Shown one piece after another: positions 27,380 through 36,319 of a stretch of 64,000 bases of DNA. The notes beneath the pieces were generated by a model that was given only the letters and a program-made list of their open reading frames with translations, did no database searches and had not been told where the DNA came from. The position numbers were made by a program, and so were the translations under genes. The DNA comes from an uncultured Neomegalonema sp. (GTDB taxonomy: Bacteria > Pseudomonadota > Alphaproteobacteria > Rhodobacterales > Rhodobacteraceae). Each line of letters begins with the position of its first letter. The stretch's first letter is position 1. Where the stretch lies: the NCBI GenBank assembly GCA_937957975.1, contig CALFFK010000030.1:1-64000 (forward strand), in the 5' to 3' direction.

Positions 27380-28402
27380 ATGACCAAGACACTCAATCTG
27401 GCCCTTCAGGGGGGCGGCGCGCATGGGGCTTATACGTGGGGGGCGCTTGATCGTTTGCTGGATGAGGAGGATATTTCCTTCGAGGCCATAACCGCGACGA
27501 GCGCCGGTGCGATGAATGCGGCGATGCTGGTGACGGGGCTGGCGCGCGGGGGGCGGCAAGGGGCCAAGGACCAACTGGCCGAGTTCTGGCACCGGATCAC
27601 CGAAAACGCCGTCGGGCCGCGCTCACCTTTTGCAATGTTTGCACTGCCGCCCGATCCGGCGGTGCTGAATGCGTTCTACTCAATGTCGCCCGCTTATATG
27701 GCCGGGGAGTGGATGACGCGGACATTTTCGCCTTATCAGCTTAACCCCATGAATCTGAACCCGTTACGCGATCTGTTGGAAGACATGATTGATTTCAACG
27801 AGGTGTGCCGGGGCAAGGGGCCGAGGATGTTCGTCAATGCAACGAATGTCCAGAAAGGGCGCGGGCGGGTCTTTACGGGCAGCGAGATCACGACCGATAC
27901 ATTGCTGGCCTCTGCGTGTTTGCCCTCGCTGTTTCAGGCGGTTGAGATCGACGGCGAAGCGTATTGGGACGGCGGATATATGGGGAACCCGGCGGTCTGG
28001 CCGTTGGTCCATGGGGCCGAATGCCGGGATGTGCTGATTGTGCATATCAATCCGATCATCCGCGAAGAAGTGCCTGTCACAGCAACAGAAATCGCAAATC
28101 GTATCAACGAGTTGAGCTTTAACGCCTCGCTGATGCGGGAAATGCGGGCGGTGGATTTCGTGCAGCGGTTACTGGATGAAGGGGTGATCCCGGAAGGGAA
28201 GTGGAAGCGGCTGCGCATCCATTCGGTGCGCGACGATGAAACGATGCGCAGCTTTGGCGTGGCAACCAAAAGCACGCCGGACTGGACTGTTCTGACCCGG
28301 CTGCGCGAGGCCGGAGCGGCGTCGATGGAGGCGTGGCTGACCGAGCATAAAGACAAGATCGGGGTCAGCGACAGCGTGGATATTCAGGCGGAATTTCTGT
28401 GA
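27380..28402 (+). CDS. Patatin-like phospholipase
   Basis: A 340-residue patatin-domain acyl hydrolase. The oxyanion loop GGGAHGAYTWG is at 11-21, the nucleophile is S41 in ATSAGAM, and the catalytic Asp is D197 in YWDGGYMGN. The first Gly of the GxSxG elbow is Ala here (A39); the Ser/Asp dyad is otherwise intact. No signal peptide is visible, so it is probably a cytosolic lipase or phospholipase. Start supported by the family N-terminus. The acyl-CoA ligase gene follows one base after its stop. Confidence 0.9.
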   Translation: MTKTLNLALQGGGAHGAYTWGALDRLLDEEDISFEAITATSAGAMNAAMLVTGLARGGRQGAKDQLAEFWHRITENAVGPRSPFAMFALPPDPAVLNAFYSMSPAYMAGEWMTRTFSPYQLNPMNLNPLRDLLEDMIDFNEVCRGKGPRMFVNATNVQKGRGRVFTGSEITTDTLLASACLPSLFQAVEIDGEAYWDGGYMGNPAVWPLVHGAECRDVLIVHINPIIREEVPVTATEIANRINELSFNASLMREMRAVDFVQRLLDEGVIPEGKWKRLRIHSVRDDETMRSFGVATKSTPDWTVLTRLREAGAASMEAWLTEHKDKIGVSDSVDIQAEFL

Positions 28403-28403
28403 C

Positions 28404-29933
28404 ATGGCGGGGGTAAGCGTCCATGTGGCGGGACCGCACGAGCCTTGCCCCCTGCGTTTTAACATGGCCGCCTACACGGTAGCCGAACCCGCCGCCCGCT
28501 GGCCGGAGCGCGAGGCGCTGGTGGTTGTGGACGGGGACGCGCCGGGGATGGCGCGGGAGATCTGGACGTTTGCCGGAGCGGATGACGCGGTGCGGCGCGC
28601 GGCGGGGGCATTGCGTGCGGCGGGCGCAGGGCCGGGCGTGCGGGTGCTGATCCGGCTTGCTGATGGACCACAGTTTCCGGTGGCGTTCTTCGGAGCGATT
28701 GCGGCGGGGGCGATTGCGATGCCGCTGTCGGCGCAGCTTTCGGTGCCGGAGCTGGAGGCAATTGCGCGCGATGCACAGCCTGCGCTGGCGCTGTTGGCCG
28801 GGGATGCGCCGGATTTCGATATGGCCGGGGCCAAACGGCTGGACCCGGCGGCGCTGTATGCGGCGGAACCGGGCGATTATGCGGATACTGCGGCGGATGA
28901 TCCGGCGTTTCTGGTCTATACTTCCGGCTCTACCGGCAAACCCAAGGGTGTGCTGCACGCGCAACGCTCGGTTTGGGGGCGTCGGGCGATGCGGGCGGGA
29001 TGGCAGGGGTTTGGCCCCGGCGACCGCGTGATGCATACGGGCGCATTCAACTGGACCTATACATTGGGGGTGGGCCTCTCGGACCCATGGAGCGCGGGGG
29101 CGACGGCGATCCTGAACGCGGGCAGTCGCGCGCCGGAGGTCTGGCCCCGGCTGGCCGCGCAGTGGACGCCGACGGTTTTTGCCGCTGTGCCGGGGGTCTA
29201 TCGGCGTATCCTGAAATATGGCGAGGGGCTGGAAAGTGCATTTGCAAGTCTGCGCCATGGGCTGACCGCCGGAGAGAAACTGGGCGCGGATGTGCATGAC
29301 GGTTGGGTCGCCGCGACGGGAAAGCCGCTTCTGGAGTCCCTGGGCATGTCAGAGATTTCCACGTACGTTTCCTCGTCGCCGGATCGACAGGCGGGACCAG
29401 CCTATGCGGGCTGGCCACAGCCAGGGCGACGGGTGGCTGTGCTGGGGGAGGATGGTGAGCCGGTGACGCTGGGGGGCGAGGGTGTCCTAGCCGTCGATGC
29501 GCGCGATCCGGGGTTGATGCTGGGATACTGGCAAGGCGAGGGCGTGGCCCCTGACCTGCCATTGACGGGCGAATGGTTCGTAACGGGCGACCGGGCGGCG
29601 ATGGAGGCGGATGGGCGGATCGCCTATCGCGGGCGACAGGATGATCTGGTCAATGCGGGGGGCTATCGCGTCGCACCGGAGGAGGTAGAGGCAGTGCTGA
29701 TGGACCATCCTTCCGTGAGCGAGGTGGGGGTGGCCGCTTACGCGCCGAAGCCGGGGGTAACGCTGGTGGGCGCGTGGATCGTAGCGACGGAGCCGCTAGA
29801 CGCCGGGGCGCTCACGGCTCATTGCGTAGCGCACCTTGCTGACTACAAACGCCCCCGCGCGTTCTTCGCCGTGGAGGCGTTGCCGCGCAGTGCAAACGGT
29901 AAGTTGCGGCGGCGGGCATTGGTGCCAAATTGA
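28404..29933 (+). CDS. AMP-dependent acyl-CoA synthetase
   Basis: A 509-residue member of the adenylate-forming superfamily. The P-loop VYTSGSTGKPKG is at 171-182, the hinge and A8 region reads YRGRQDDLVNAGGYRVAPEE, and the C-terminal lysine in ANGKLRRRAL (about residue 500) is present. It would activate a carboxylic acid as acyl-AMP and then as the CoA thioester. The closest relatives are short-chain or benzoate-type ligases, but the substrate is not certain. One base from the patatin gene, so the two may release and activate fatty acids together. Confidence 0.88.
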   Translation: MAGVSVHVAGPHEPCPLRFNMAAYTVAEPAARWPEREALVVVDGDAPGMAREIWTFAGADDAVRRAAGALRAAGAGPGVRVLIRLADGPQFPVAFFGAIAAGAIAMPLSAQLSVPELEAIARDAQPALALLAGDAPDFDMAGAKRLDPAALYAAEPGDYADTAADDPAFLVYTSGSTGKPKGVLHAQRSVWGRRAMRAGWQGFGPGDRVMHTGAFNWTYTLGVGLSDPWSAGATAILNAGSRAPEVWPRLAAQWTPTVFAAVPGVYRRILKYGEGLESAFASLRHGLTAGEKLGADVHDGWVAATGKPLLESLGMSEISTYVSSSPDRQAGPAYAGWPQPGRRVAVLGEDGEPVTLGGEGVLAVDARDPGLMLGYWQGEGVAPDLPLTGEWFVTGDRAAMEADGRIAYRGRQDDLVNAGGYRVAPEEVEAVLMDHPSVSEVGVAAYAPKPGVTLVGAWIVATEPLDAGALTAHCVAHLADYKRPRAFFAVEALPRSANGKLRRRALVPN

Positions 29934-29982
29934 GAGCGCAAAGCTTCGCTGCGCAAAAAAACGCCCATAACGAACCATACTC

Positions 29983-30431
29983 TCACCACTGAATAATCTG
30001 GTGCTTTTCGTGTGAGATGACGCGGAAATTGTCGGTGACGGTATCGCGGAAATCGCGCCATTTCCGGGGAATGGTTTCGCGGAAGAAGCCAAGGACGGCG
30101 TCGAGGAATCTGCCGAAATCCGGATAATGGGCGTTGTGGGTCACGTAGCTGTGCATGACGCCCCATAATCGCTCTATGGGATTGAGATGGGGCGCATATT
30201 TGGGCAGAAAATGCAGCCTCACGCGCCTGGCCGAATATGCTGTCTCGATCTTCGTCAGCAGCTGCCGGGTCGTCCGGGCATTGATCTTCTCGCTCTGGAC
30301 GAACCTGAAATCGAAGGTTTCCAGATTGAGCGCACCCTGGATATTGACCCGCATACGCCCTGACGAACAACCAGACCTTCCAGAATCTGACGTTCATCAG
30401 ACGCCAAGCTGAATTCCGAAATCCTGCTCAT
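29983..30431 (-). pseudogene. Decayed IS630 family transposase
   Basis: Two pieces of an IS630-type DDE transposase remain. An N-terminal fragment starts MSRISEFSLASDERQILEG near 30431. After a frame change and the loss of most of the middle, a 123-codon frame from about 30354 resumes with RVNIQGALNLETFDF and contains the final Glu region LPKYAPHLNPIERLWGVMH and the tail RETIPRKWRDFRDTV. The segment that normally carries the second catalytic Asp, between KIETAYSA and the LPKYAPH block, is missing. No terminal inverted repeats were found. It cannot be active. Confidence 0.85.
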
Positions 30432-30595
30432 CGGAAAATCATGAAACAAAAACCGAGTCTTTTCAAAGGCGGGGATATTCGAGAGTCTGGGTATATCAAT
30501 AAATCCGTTCTCTTTTTCGTGTTTTCGTGTTGATGGAACGATTTCGCGTTTCAGCGTTTGAATCAGCGAAAGCGAAATCCGAAAGGAACGATACC

Positions 30596-31060
30596 ATGGC
30601 TTCGATTAACGTTCCAGGCAGGGCCAGGTATGAAGCCCGGAATTCAGGCCACAACAATTTCAGGGAACATTTCGACGTTCTGAAAACCGAGATGATAGCG
30701 ATGACCGAAATGCTGGGGGCAACGACCGAAGGTCGTTTAGATGATATGACAGGCAAGGCCGAAGATGTGAAAGGCGACACCATCACCCAAATGGCACTGA
30801 TGGGCGTTCTCACTGCGATTTGCGTCCTGTTCCTCCTCACGACAGCAACTATTCTGTTGGCGGAGGAAATCGGGTTGCTCAACTCATGCTTCGCTATTGG
30901 CGGGGTAGTTGGTCTGCTGGTTCTCGGTGTTTCCCTGCGGCATCGTTCGGCACAGCGCCTTGACGAACCTGCTGGGGCAGGGCGGTCGGCTAATGCTGCA
31001 ACTTGGATTGAAAAGCTTGTTGAGGCATTCATGCGCGGGTTTATGGACGGGAAGCGGTGA
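30596..31060 (+). CDS. Hypothetical two-helix membrane protein
   Basis: A 154-residue protein I do not recognise. An N-terminal polar, helical region of about 75 residues (with VLKTEMIAMTEMLGATTEG) precedes two membrane helices (about 65-105), then a basic, Ala-rich tail ending in EAFMRGFMDGKR. AAGGAA stands 7 bases before the ATG at 30596. The surrounding DNA is poorer in GC than its neighbours and lies next to the IS630 remnant, which suggests an acquired segment. The layout is compatible with a holin-like or stress-related membrane protein, but nothing specific supports that. Confidence 0.6.
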   Translation: MASINVPGRARYEARNSGHNNFREHFDVLKTEMIAMTEMLGATTEGRLDDMTGKAEDVKGDTITQMALMGVLTAICVLFLLTTATILLAEEIGLLNSCFAIGGVVGLLVLGVSLRHRSAQRLDEPAGAGRSANAATWIEKLVEAFMRGFMDGKR

Positions 31061-31094
31061 ACCATAACTTCCCCACAAACAGTCCCAACGCTCC

Positions 31095-32018
31095 CTAAAA
31101 TAATCCACCGAGCAGGATCGCCCCGGCCACCAGCAATCCCGCTTGCCGGTTCGCCCGGAAAAGGCGCAGACAGAGTGCGCCATCATCAGGGTTGAGCGTG
31201 CGAACCTGCCAGACCAGATGCGCGGCAAATCCCGCGAGCAAAAGGGTTGCCCATCCCATTCCCGCCGACAGCAAGGCTATGGCAAGCAATAGGGTTGCAG
31301 CGGCATAGAACCCCGCGATCCATTCACGGGTGCGCGCACCAAAGCGCAAGGCCGTGGATTTGACGCCGATCAGGGCGTCGTCTTCCTTGTCCTGACAGGC
31401 ATAGATCGTGTCATAGCCAATGGTCCAGCAGATGCCCCCCAGATAAAGCCAGATAGCGGGCCATCCGGGCGAACCCGTTTGCGCGGTCCAGCCCACCAAT
31501 GCACCCCAGTTGAACGCAAAGCCGAGGAAAAGCTGGGGCCAATAGGTGATGCGCTTCATAAACGGGTAAATGCCCACGAAGATGAGCGAGCCAAAGGCCA
31601 CCGCAATCGCCACTCTGTTCATCGTCAACAGCACGACAAGACCGACGAGGCACAGCGCGGCCATACAGAACGCCGCCTGACGCACGGTAATCGCACCCGA
31701 CGGGATGGGCCGCGACCGGGTACGCTCGACCTGTGCATCAATCTTGCGGTCCACAATGTCATTGAGGCAGCATCCCGCCCCCCGCATCGCCATTGCCCCG
31801 ATCCAGAAGGCGATGATCAGCCACAGATCAATCCAGCGAAATCCATGGTTTGCTCCGGCCAGCGCCAGCCCCCACCAGCAGGGCAGCAGCAACAGCCACC
31901 AGCCGATAGGTCGATCCGCCCGCATCATCCGCAGGTAAGGTCGCCACGCCTGGGGCGCACGGCTATCAACCCATCCCCCCTGAACGGCATCGGCAGTGGC
32001 GGTATCGGATACGGTCAT
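31095..32018 (-). CDS. ubiA: 4-hydroxybenzoate polyprenyltransferase
   Basis: Adds the polyprenyl chain to 4-hydroxybenzoate in ubiquinone synthesis. The 307-residue membrane protein has both Asp-rich motifs, NDIVDRKIDAQVERT and the later YDTIYACQDKEDD, and multiple helices. Start placed at 32018 (MTVSDTATADA); a longer frame would run into the rsmE promoter region. It is divergent from rsmE with 40 bases between start codons, so their promoters must overlap or be very compact. Confidence 0.95.
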   Translation of the reverse strand: MTVSDTATADAVQGGWVDSRAPQAWRPYLRMMRADRPIGWWLLLLPCWWGLALAGANHGFRWIDLWLIIAFWIGAMAMRGAGCCLNDIVDRKIDAQVERTRSRPIPSGAITVRQAAFCMAALCLVGLVVLLTMNRVAIAVAFGSLIFVGIYPFMKRITYWPQLFLGFAFNWGALVGWTAQTGSPGWPAIWLYLGGICWTIGYDTIYACQDKEDDALIGVKSTALRFGARTREWIAGFYAAATLLLAIALLSAGMGWATLLLAGFAAHLVWQVRTLNPDDGALCLRLFRANRQAGLLVAGAILLGGLF

Positions 32019-32058
32019 GGCACTTTCCCTCGTCCCGTTGACCGTGCATAAGACGACC

Positions 32059-32802
32059 ATGAACGAAACGGAACCGAAAATCAGGTTGTTTATCGACGCG
32101 CCCTTGCAGGAGGGCGCGGAAATCGGGCTGGACCGGGGGCAATCAAATTATCTCGTGAACGTCATGCGGCTGGAGGCCGGGGCCGCGATTGCCGTCTTCA
32201 ACGGGCGCGATGGGGAATGGCGGGCGGAATTGACCAATGCTCATCGCAAGGCCGCGACCCTGACGGCGCGGGCGCAGATGCGGGGGCAGGAACCATTGCC
32301 CGACCTGCATCTTCTGTTTGCACCAATCAAAAAGGCCCGCACGGATTTCATCGTCGAGAAAGCGTGTGAGTTGGGTTGCGCGCGGGTGCAGCCTGTCATC
32401 ACGCGCTATACGCAATCAGACCGTTTGAATCTGGAGCGGTTGCGCGCGCATATGATCGAGGCGGCGGAACAATGCGGCGGGGTATCAGTGCCAGAGCTTG
32501 ATGCGGCACAGCCCCTCGGTACAATATTGGCCGATTGGCCGTTACCCAGAACCCTGATTTTCTGTGATGAGGCGCGTACGGCTTTGCCCATGGCCGATGC
32601 GCTTGCCGCTCTGCCGCGTGGAACACCTGCCGCCATTTTGATCGGGCCGGAGGGCGGGTTTTCGCCGGATGAAGCCGAGCGACTACATGGCCATCCGGCT
32701 ACCTTGCCTGTCAGCCTTGGCCCCCGAATCCTGCGCGCCGATACCGCTGCCGTGGCCGCATTGGCGTTGGCGCAATCCATACTTGGGGATTGGACTGCAT
32801 GA
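32059..32802 (+). CDS. rsmE: 16S rRNA (uracil1498-N3)-methyltransferase
   Basis: Methylates U1498 of 16S rRNA. The 247-residue protein belongs to the SPOUT class with an N-terminal PUA-like domain and the C-terminal trefoil-knot signature LIGPEGGFSPDEAERL followed by LGPRILRADTAAVAAL. The start at 32059 gives the normal N-terminus (RLFIDAPLQEG). The stop codon overlaps the start of the next gene. Confidence 0.95.
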   Translation: MNETEPKIRLFIDAPLQEGAEIGLDRGQSNYLVNVMRLEAGAAIAVFNGRDGEWRAELTNAHRKAATLTARAQMRGQEPLPDLHLLFAPIKKARTDFIVEKACELGCARVQPVITRYTQSDRLNLERLRAHMIEAAEQCGGVSVPELDAAQPLGTILADWPLPRTLIFCDEARTALPMADALAALPRGTPAAILIGPEGGFSPDEAERLHGHPATLPVSLGPRILRADTAAVAALALAQSILGDWTA

Positions 32803-33758
32803 TGAGCAAGCTGGAACAGGCGCGGGCGACATGGGCGGGTCTCAACCGCTATCCGTTCTTCCGTTCCCTGCTAAAGCAGGTGGGCATCGCGCTGTGGGCG
32901 GTTGGTACGGTCTGGGCCGTGGCCTGGGGGACCGGAACCGGCATCTCGGTCCTGTCTATTTTGTTGATCCATATCCTGCTGACGGCGTGGATCACGACCG
33001 AGAACACCCCGCAGCCTGAGCCAAGCGATGAGGAGGCCGCCCTCAACGCTTTTGGCGAGACGGCATTGGGGGCATTGGTGCTGGAGGCCAAGGGACAGTT
33101 AACCGATGCGCGCCGCCGGATCGGGCGCGATGCTGTGATGCATCAACCGCTGGACCGGCTCGTGCGCGCCACCCGCAAGGTCGAGAAGCGTTTGGCCATG
33201 GAATCGCGTTTGCGCCCCGCCCTCAATCGCATTGTCACCCGCGAATTACCTCTCATTGCCTCGACTGCCGGACAATACGTGGCAATGAAAGGGCGCGACG
33301 GGGTGGACCCTGACCGGCTGATAACCATCGAAGGCATCCTGCGCGACGCTGCCGAGCGGTTCGAAGTGCTGGCAAAGGTGGAAGCGGGGCCGGAGGGGGC
33401 GCTGATCGGGCTGGCGCGGCTGGATGCCGATGCGGAAGTGCTGGCCGATTACATGGCGACTGATCTGGGGGCTGCGCGGGGCCGCGCCGAGGTGTTGCGC
33501 GTGGCGCATCGGCTGGACCGGGCCGCGCCCCATGTCGTGCCGGAACTTGAATACAAGCTCAGGACGGTTTCGGAACTGTTACAAGCCCATGCCGACCGCA
33601 CGGAAGTGCACATGCTGGTCGCGGAAAAGGGGGTGCAGGTGGCCGGAATTGCCGAGATTGCGGATATGGATACGGGTGGCCGCGCGGCGCTGCGGGTCGC
33701 CCTCGAAGACTGGCGCAAGACGCTGAATGATCTTTCCAACGTCAAGGGACTGCCATGA
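32802..33758 (+). CDS. Hypothetical membrane-anchored helical protein
   Basis: A 318-residue protein not assigned to a named family. Two hydrophobic helices near the N-terminus (about 25-65) are followed by a long, mostly helical, charged cytoplasmic or periplasmic part. An adjacent ATG three bases earlier is also possible; both overlap the rsmE stop. The 3' end overlaps rmuC by 4 bases, so rsmE, this gene and rmuC form one operon. Its position suggests a membrane partner for RmuC, which is also membrane-anchored, but this is only context. Confidence 0.65.
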   Translation: MSKLEQARATWAGLNRYPFFRSLLKQVGIALWAVGTVWAVAWGTGTGISVLSILLIHILLTAWITTENTPQPEPSDEEAALNAFGETALGALVLEAKGQLTDARRRIGRDAVMHQPLDRLVRATRKVEKRLAMESRLRPALNRIVTRELPLIASTAGQYVAMKGRDGVDPDRLITIEGILRDAAERFEVLAKVEAGPEGALIGLARLDADAEVLADYMATDLGAARGRAEVLRVAHRLDRAAPHVVPELEYKLRTVSELLQAHADRTEVHMLVAEKGVQVAGIAEIADMDTGGRAALRVALEDWRKTLNDLSNVKGLP

Positions 33759-35176
33759 CCGCCGATACCGCTTCGTTCTTCACGATACTGGTCATCGTTG
33801 CGCTGGTTTGCGCCGTTTTCGCGATCTGGACATTCCTGCGCGCGCGCAAGCTGGACGCAATGGTCAACGACATGCGTGAGCGGCTGGGCGAGGCGGCAAC
33901 GAAGCTGTCCGCGCTGGATGCCGAACGCATGGCGCAAGCGGAAAGGCGGGGACAGTTGGAGCGCGATCTTGTGGAAGCACAGGGAACGCTGCGTGAGGCT
34001 CAGGCCAATGCCGGGAACGAACGGGCCGAGAATGCCGCCCGTATTGCCGCGCTGGAAACGCAATCGCGCGAACAGGCGCGCCAGACAGATCTGCGCCTGA
34101 AAGAGGCCGCTGAAAGCCGAAGCCAGATGATGAATGAGCTTGCCGAAGCGCGCAAGCAGATGGACAGTCATTTCAACGCTTTGGCCGGAAAAGTCATCCG
34201 GCAACATGGCGAGGATTTCCGCAAGACGGCCCATGAGCAACTCGGCATCATCGTCGCACCGCTGAAATCGGATATAGGCAAGTTCCAGTCCGAAATCCGC
34301 ACGGCGCATCAGGGGGCGCTGGCCGAACGGGCCGCATTGAAAGAACAGCTTGGAACCCTGACGCAGCGCAGCGAGGCGATGTCCAGAGAAGCCGAAAGCC
34401 TGACAAGAGCCTTGCGCGGCGACACACAAAAGCAGGGGGCATGGGGCGAGGCGGTTCTTGGACGGCTGCTCGATAATTCCGGCCTGCGCGAGGGGCATGA
34501 ATACGCCACACAGACGAGCGTGAGGGACGAAGAAGGCCGAACCCTGCGCCCTGATGTGGTCGTCTCCCTGCCCGGTCAGAAAGACATGGTTATCGATTCC
34601 AAGGTTTCACTGGTGGCTTATGAGCGCGCGGTGAACACCGATGATGAGGGCGAATACCGCAGGGCCATCGTCGATCACGTCGCGTCCCTTCGCGCGCATA
34701 TCAAGGGACTGAGCGCGAAGGAATACGCCGCCGTCACTGCTGGCACCGCCGATTACGTCATCATGTTCGTGCCGATTGAGGGGGCACTTTCCGAAGCCTT
34801 GCGCGCACAACCCGACCTGACCGAATACGCCGCGAACCTTCAGGTGATGATCGCAACGCCAACCACATTGATGATGGCGCTGCGTACCGTAAAGACTGTC
34901 TGGGACGTGGAAAACCGCAACAGTAACGCCGAGAAAATCGCCAAGCGGGCCGGGGCGATCTACGACAAGGTGGTCGGCTTCTGCACCGATATGGAAAAGG
35001 TCGGCAAACAACTCGATGCGGCGCGCGATGCCCATGCGGCGGCGCTCAACAAGCTGACCGACGGGCGGGGCAACGTGTTGCGACAGGTCGAGGAGCTGAA
35101 AACCCTCGGCGCGAAGACAGTCAAATCCATGCCCGATTCCATGGGAATCGAGGCAGGGGAAGAAAGCGCCCTGTAA
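33755..35176 (+). CDS. rmuC: DNA recombination protein RmuC
   Basis: A 473-residue RmuC homologue, linked in E. coli to limiting inversions between repeats. It has an N-terminal membrane helix (about 9-28), a long coiled coil (about 35-190) and the nuclease-like domain with GAWGEAVLGRLLDNSGL and the metal-site region LRPDVVVSLPGQKDMVIDSKV. It is coupled to the preceding gene by ATGA. The stop codon is directly adjacent to the stop of the convergent oxidoreductase gene, with no bases between. Confidence 0.92.
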   Translation: MTADTASFFTILVIVALVCAVFAIWTFLRARKLDAMVNDMRERLGEAATKLSALDAERMAQAERRGQLERDLVEAQGTLREAQANAGNERAENAARIAALETQSREQARQTDLRLKEAAESRSQMMNELAEARKQMDSHFNALAGKVIRQHGEDFRKTAHEQLGIIVAPLKSDIGKFQSEIRTAHQGALAERAALKEQLGTLTQRSEAMSREAESLTRALRGDTQKQGAWGEAVLGRLLDNSGLREGHEYATQTSVRDEEGRTLRPDVVVSLPGQKDMVIDSKVSLVAYERAVNTDDEGEYRRAIVDHVASLRAHIKGLSAKEYAAVTAGTADYVIMFVPIEGALSEALRAQPDLTEYAANLQVMIATPTTLMMALRTVKTVWDVENRNSNAEKIAKRAGAIYDKVVGFCTDMEKVGKQLDAARDAHAAALNKLTDGRGNVLRQVEELKTLGAKTVKSMPDSMGIEAGEESAL

Positions 35177-36163
35177 TCACCCCATCGTCAGGACAATCTT
35201 GCCGATATGGTCGGCGTCGAGGGCCGCGTGGCTGTCGGCGGCTTTGTCCAGTGGGAAGCTGCGATCCATCACGGGTTTGACCCGCCCGTCTGCGAACATT
35301 GGCCAGACATAGCGGAGCAGGGCTTCTGCGATCCCGCCCTTTTCTTCCGGCGAACGAATACGCAGGGTAGAGCCGGTCAGGGTCAGGCGTTTGAGCATGA
35401 CGGGCAGCATGTTGATCTCGACCTTTGATCCCTTTTGAAAAGCGATATTGACGATGCGGCCATGTTTGGCGGCGACCTTCATATTGCGTGCAACGTAATC
35501 GCCGCCGACCATATCAAGGGTGACGTCGATGCCCTTGCCGCCCGTTGCCTCCTTGAGGATTTCGACGAAATCGGCATCGCGGTAGTTGATACATTTCTCT
35601 GCGCCCAGCGCCTCGGCGGCGCGGCATTTCTCGTCCGATCCGGCGGTGGCAAAGACTGTTGCGCCGAAGGCTTTGGCAAGCTGGATGGCGGTGGTGCCGA
35701 TACCGCTTGTGCCACCATGAACGAGAAATGTGGACCCTTCGGCCAGATCGCTGCGCTCGAATACATTGGTCCAGACGGTGAAAAAGGTTTCAGGTACTGC
35801 CGCCGCTTCTTCCATCGTCAGGCCATCGGGCGCGGGCAGGGTACACAGCTCGTGTGCAACGGCATATTCGGCATAGCCGCCGCCGGACAGCAGCGCGCAG
35901 ACCTTCTCGCCAACCTCATAGCGGGCAACGCCCTCGCCAAGTGCTTCGATAACGCCGGAAACTTCCAGCCCCGGAATGTCGGATGCACCGGGGGGAGGGG
36001 GATAATTACCTGCGCGCTGCATGGCATCGGGGCGGTTGACGCCCGCCGCATGGACCTTGATGAGCACCTCGCCTTTCCCCGGTGCGGGGATGGGGCGCTC
36101 GCCAAGGACCAGTGCTTCCGGTCCGCCGGGTTCCGGTATCTCAATCGCGCGCATCATGGCCAT
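35177..36163 (-). CDS. NAD(P)H-quinone oxidoreductase (MDR family, zinc-free)
   Basis: A 328-residue medium-chain dehydrogenase of the quinone oxidoreductase/PIG3 branch. The NADP-binding motif is VHGGTSGIGTTAIQLAKAFG, and the usual GVNRPDAMQRAGNYPPPPG stretch is present. The zinc ligands of alcohol dehydrogenases are absent, as in this subfamily. The start at 36163 has GGGAG about 8 bases upstream; the preceding seven codons lack such a site. A 156-base gap separates it from the divergent sdaA. Confidence 0.9.
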   Translation of the reverse strand: MAMMRAIEIPEPGGPEALVLGERPIPAPGKGEVLIKVHAAGVNRPDAMQRAGNYPPPPGASDIPGLEVSGVIEALGEGVARYEVGEKVCALLSGGGYAEYAVAHELCTLPAPDGLTMEEAAAVPETFFTVWTNVFERSDLAEGSTFLVHGGTSGIGTTAIQLAKAFGATVFATAGSDEKCRAAEALGAEKCINYRDADFVEILKEATGGKGIDVTLDMVGGDYVARNMKVAAKHGRIVNIAFQKGSKVEINMLPVMLKRLTLTGSTLRIRSPEEKGGIAEALLRYVWPMFADGRVKPVMDRSFPLDKAADSHAALDADHIGKIVLTMG

Positions 36164-36319
36164 GGTTTTTGCTCCCTCATTCATTCAGGCCAGACCATAG
36201 CGCCTTGTGCGAAGCGATAAAGGGTTAAGGGCCGCTTTCCGGCCCGTACGCGCCGTTTGCCGCCCTTGCGCCACGATGATCACCCTGTATCGAAGGGGCA
36301 ACAATTCGGGAGACCCCTC

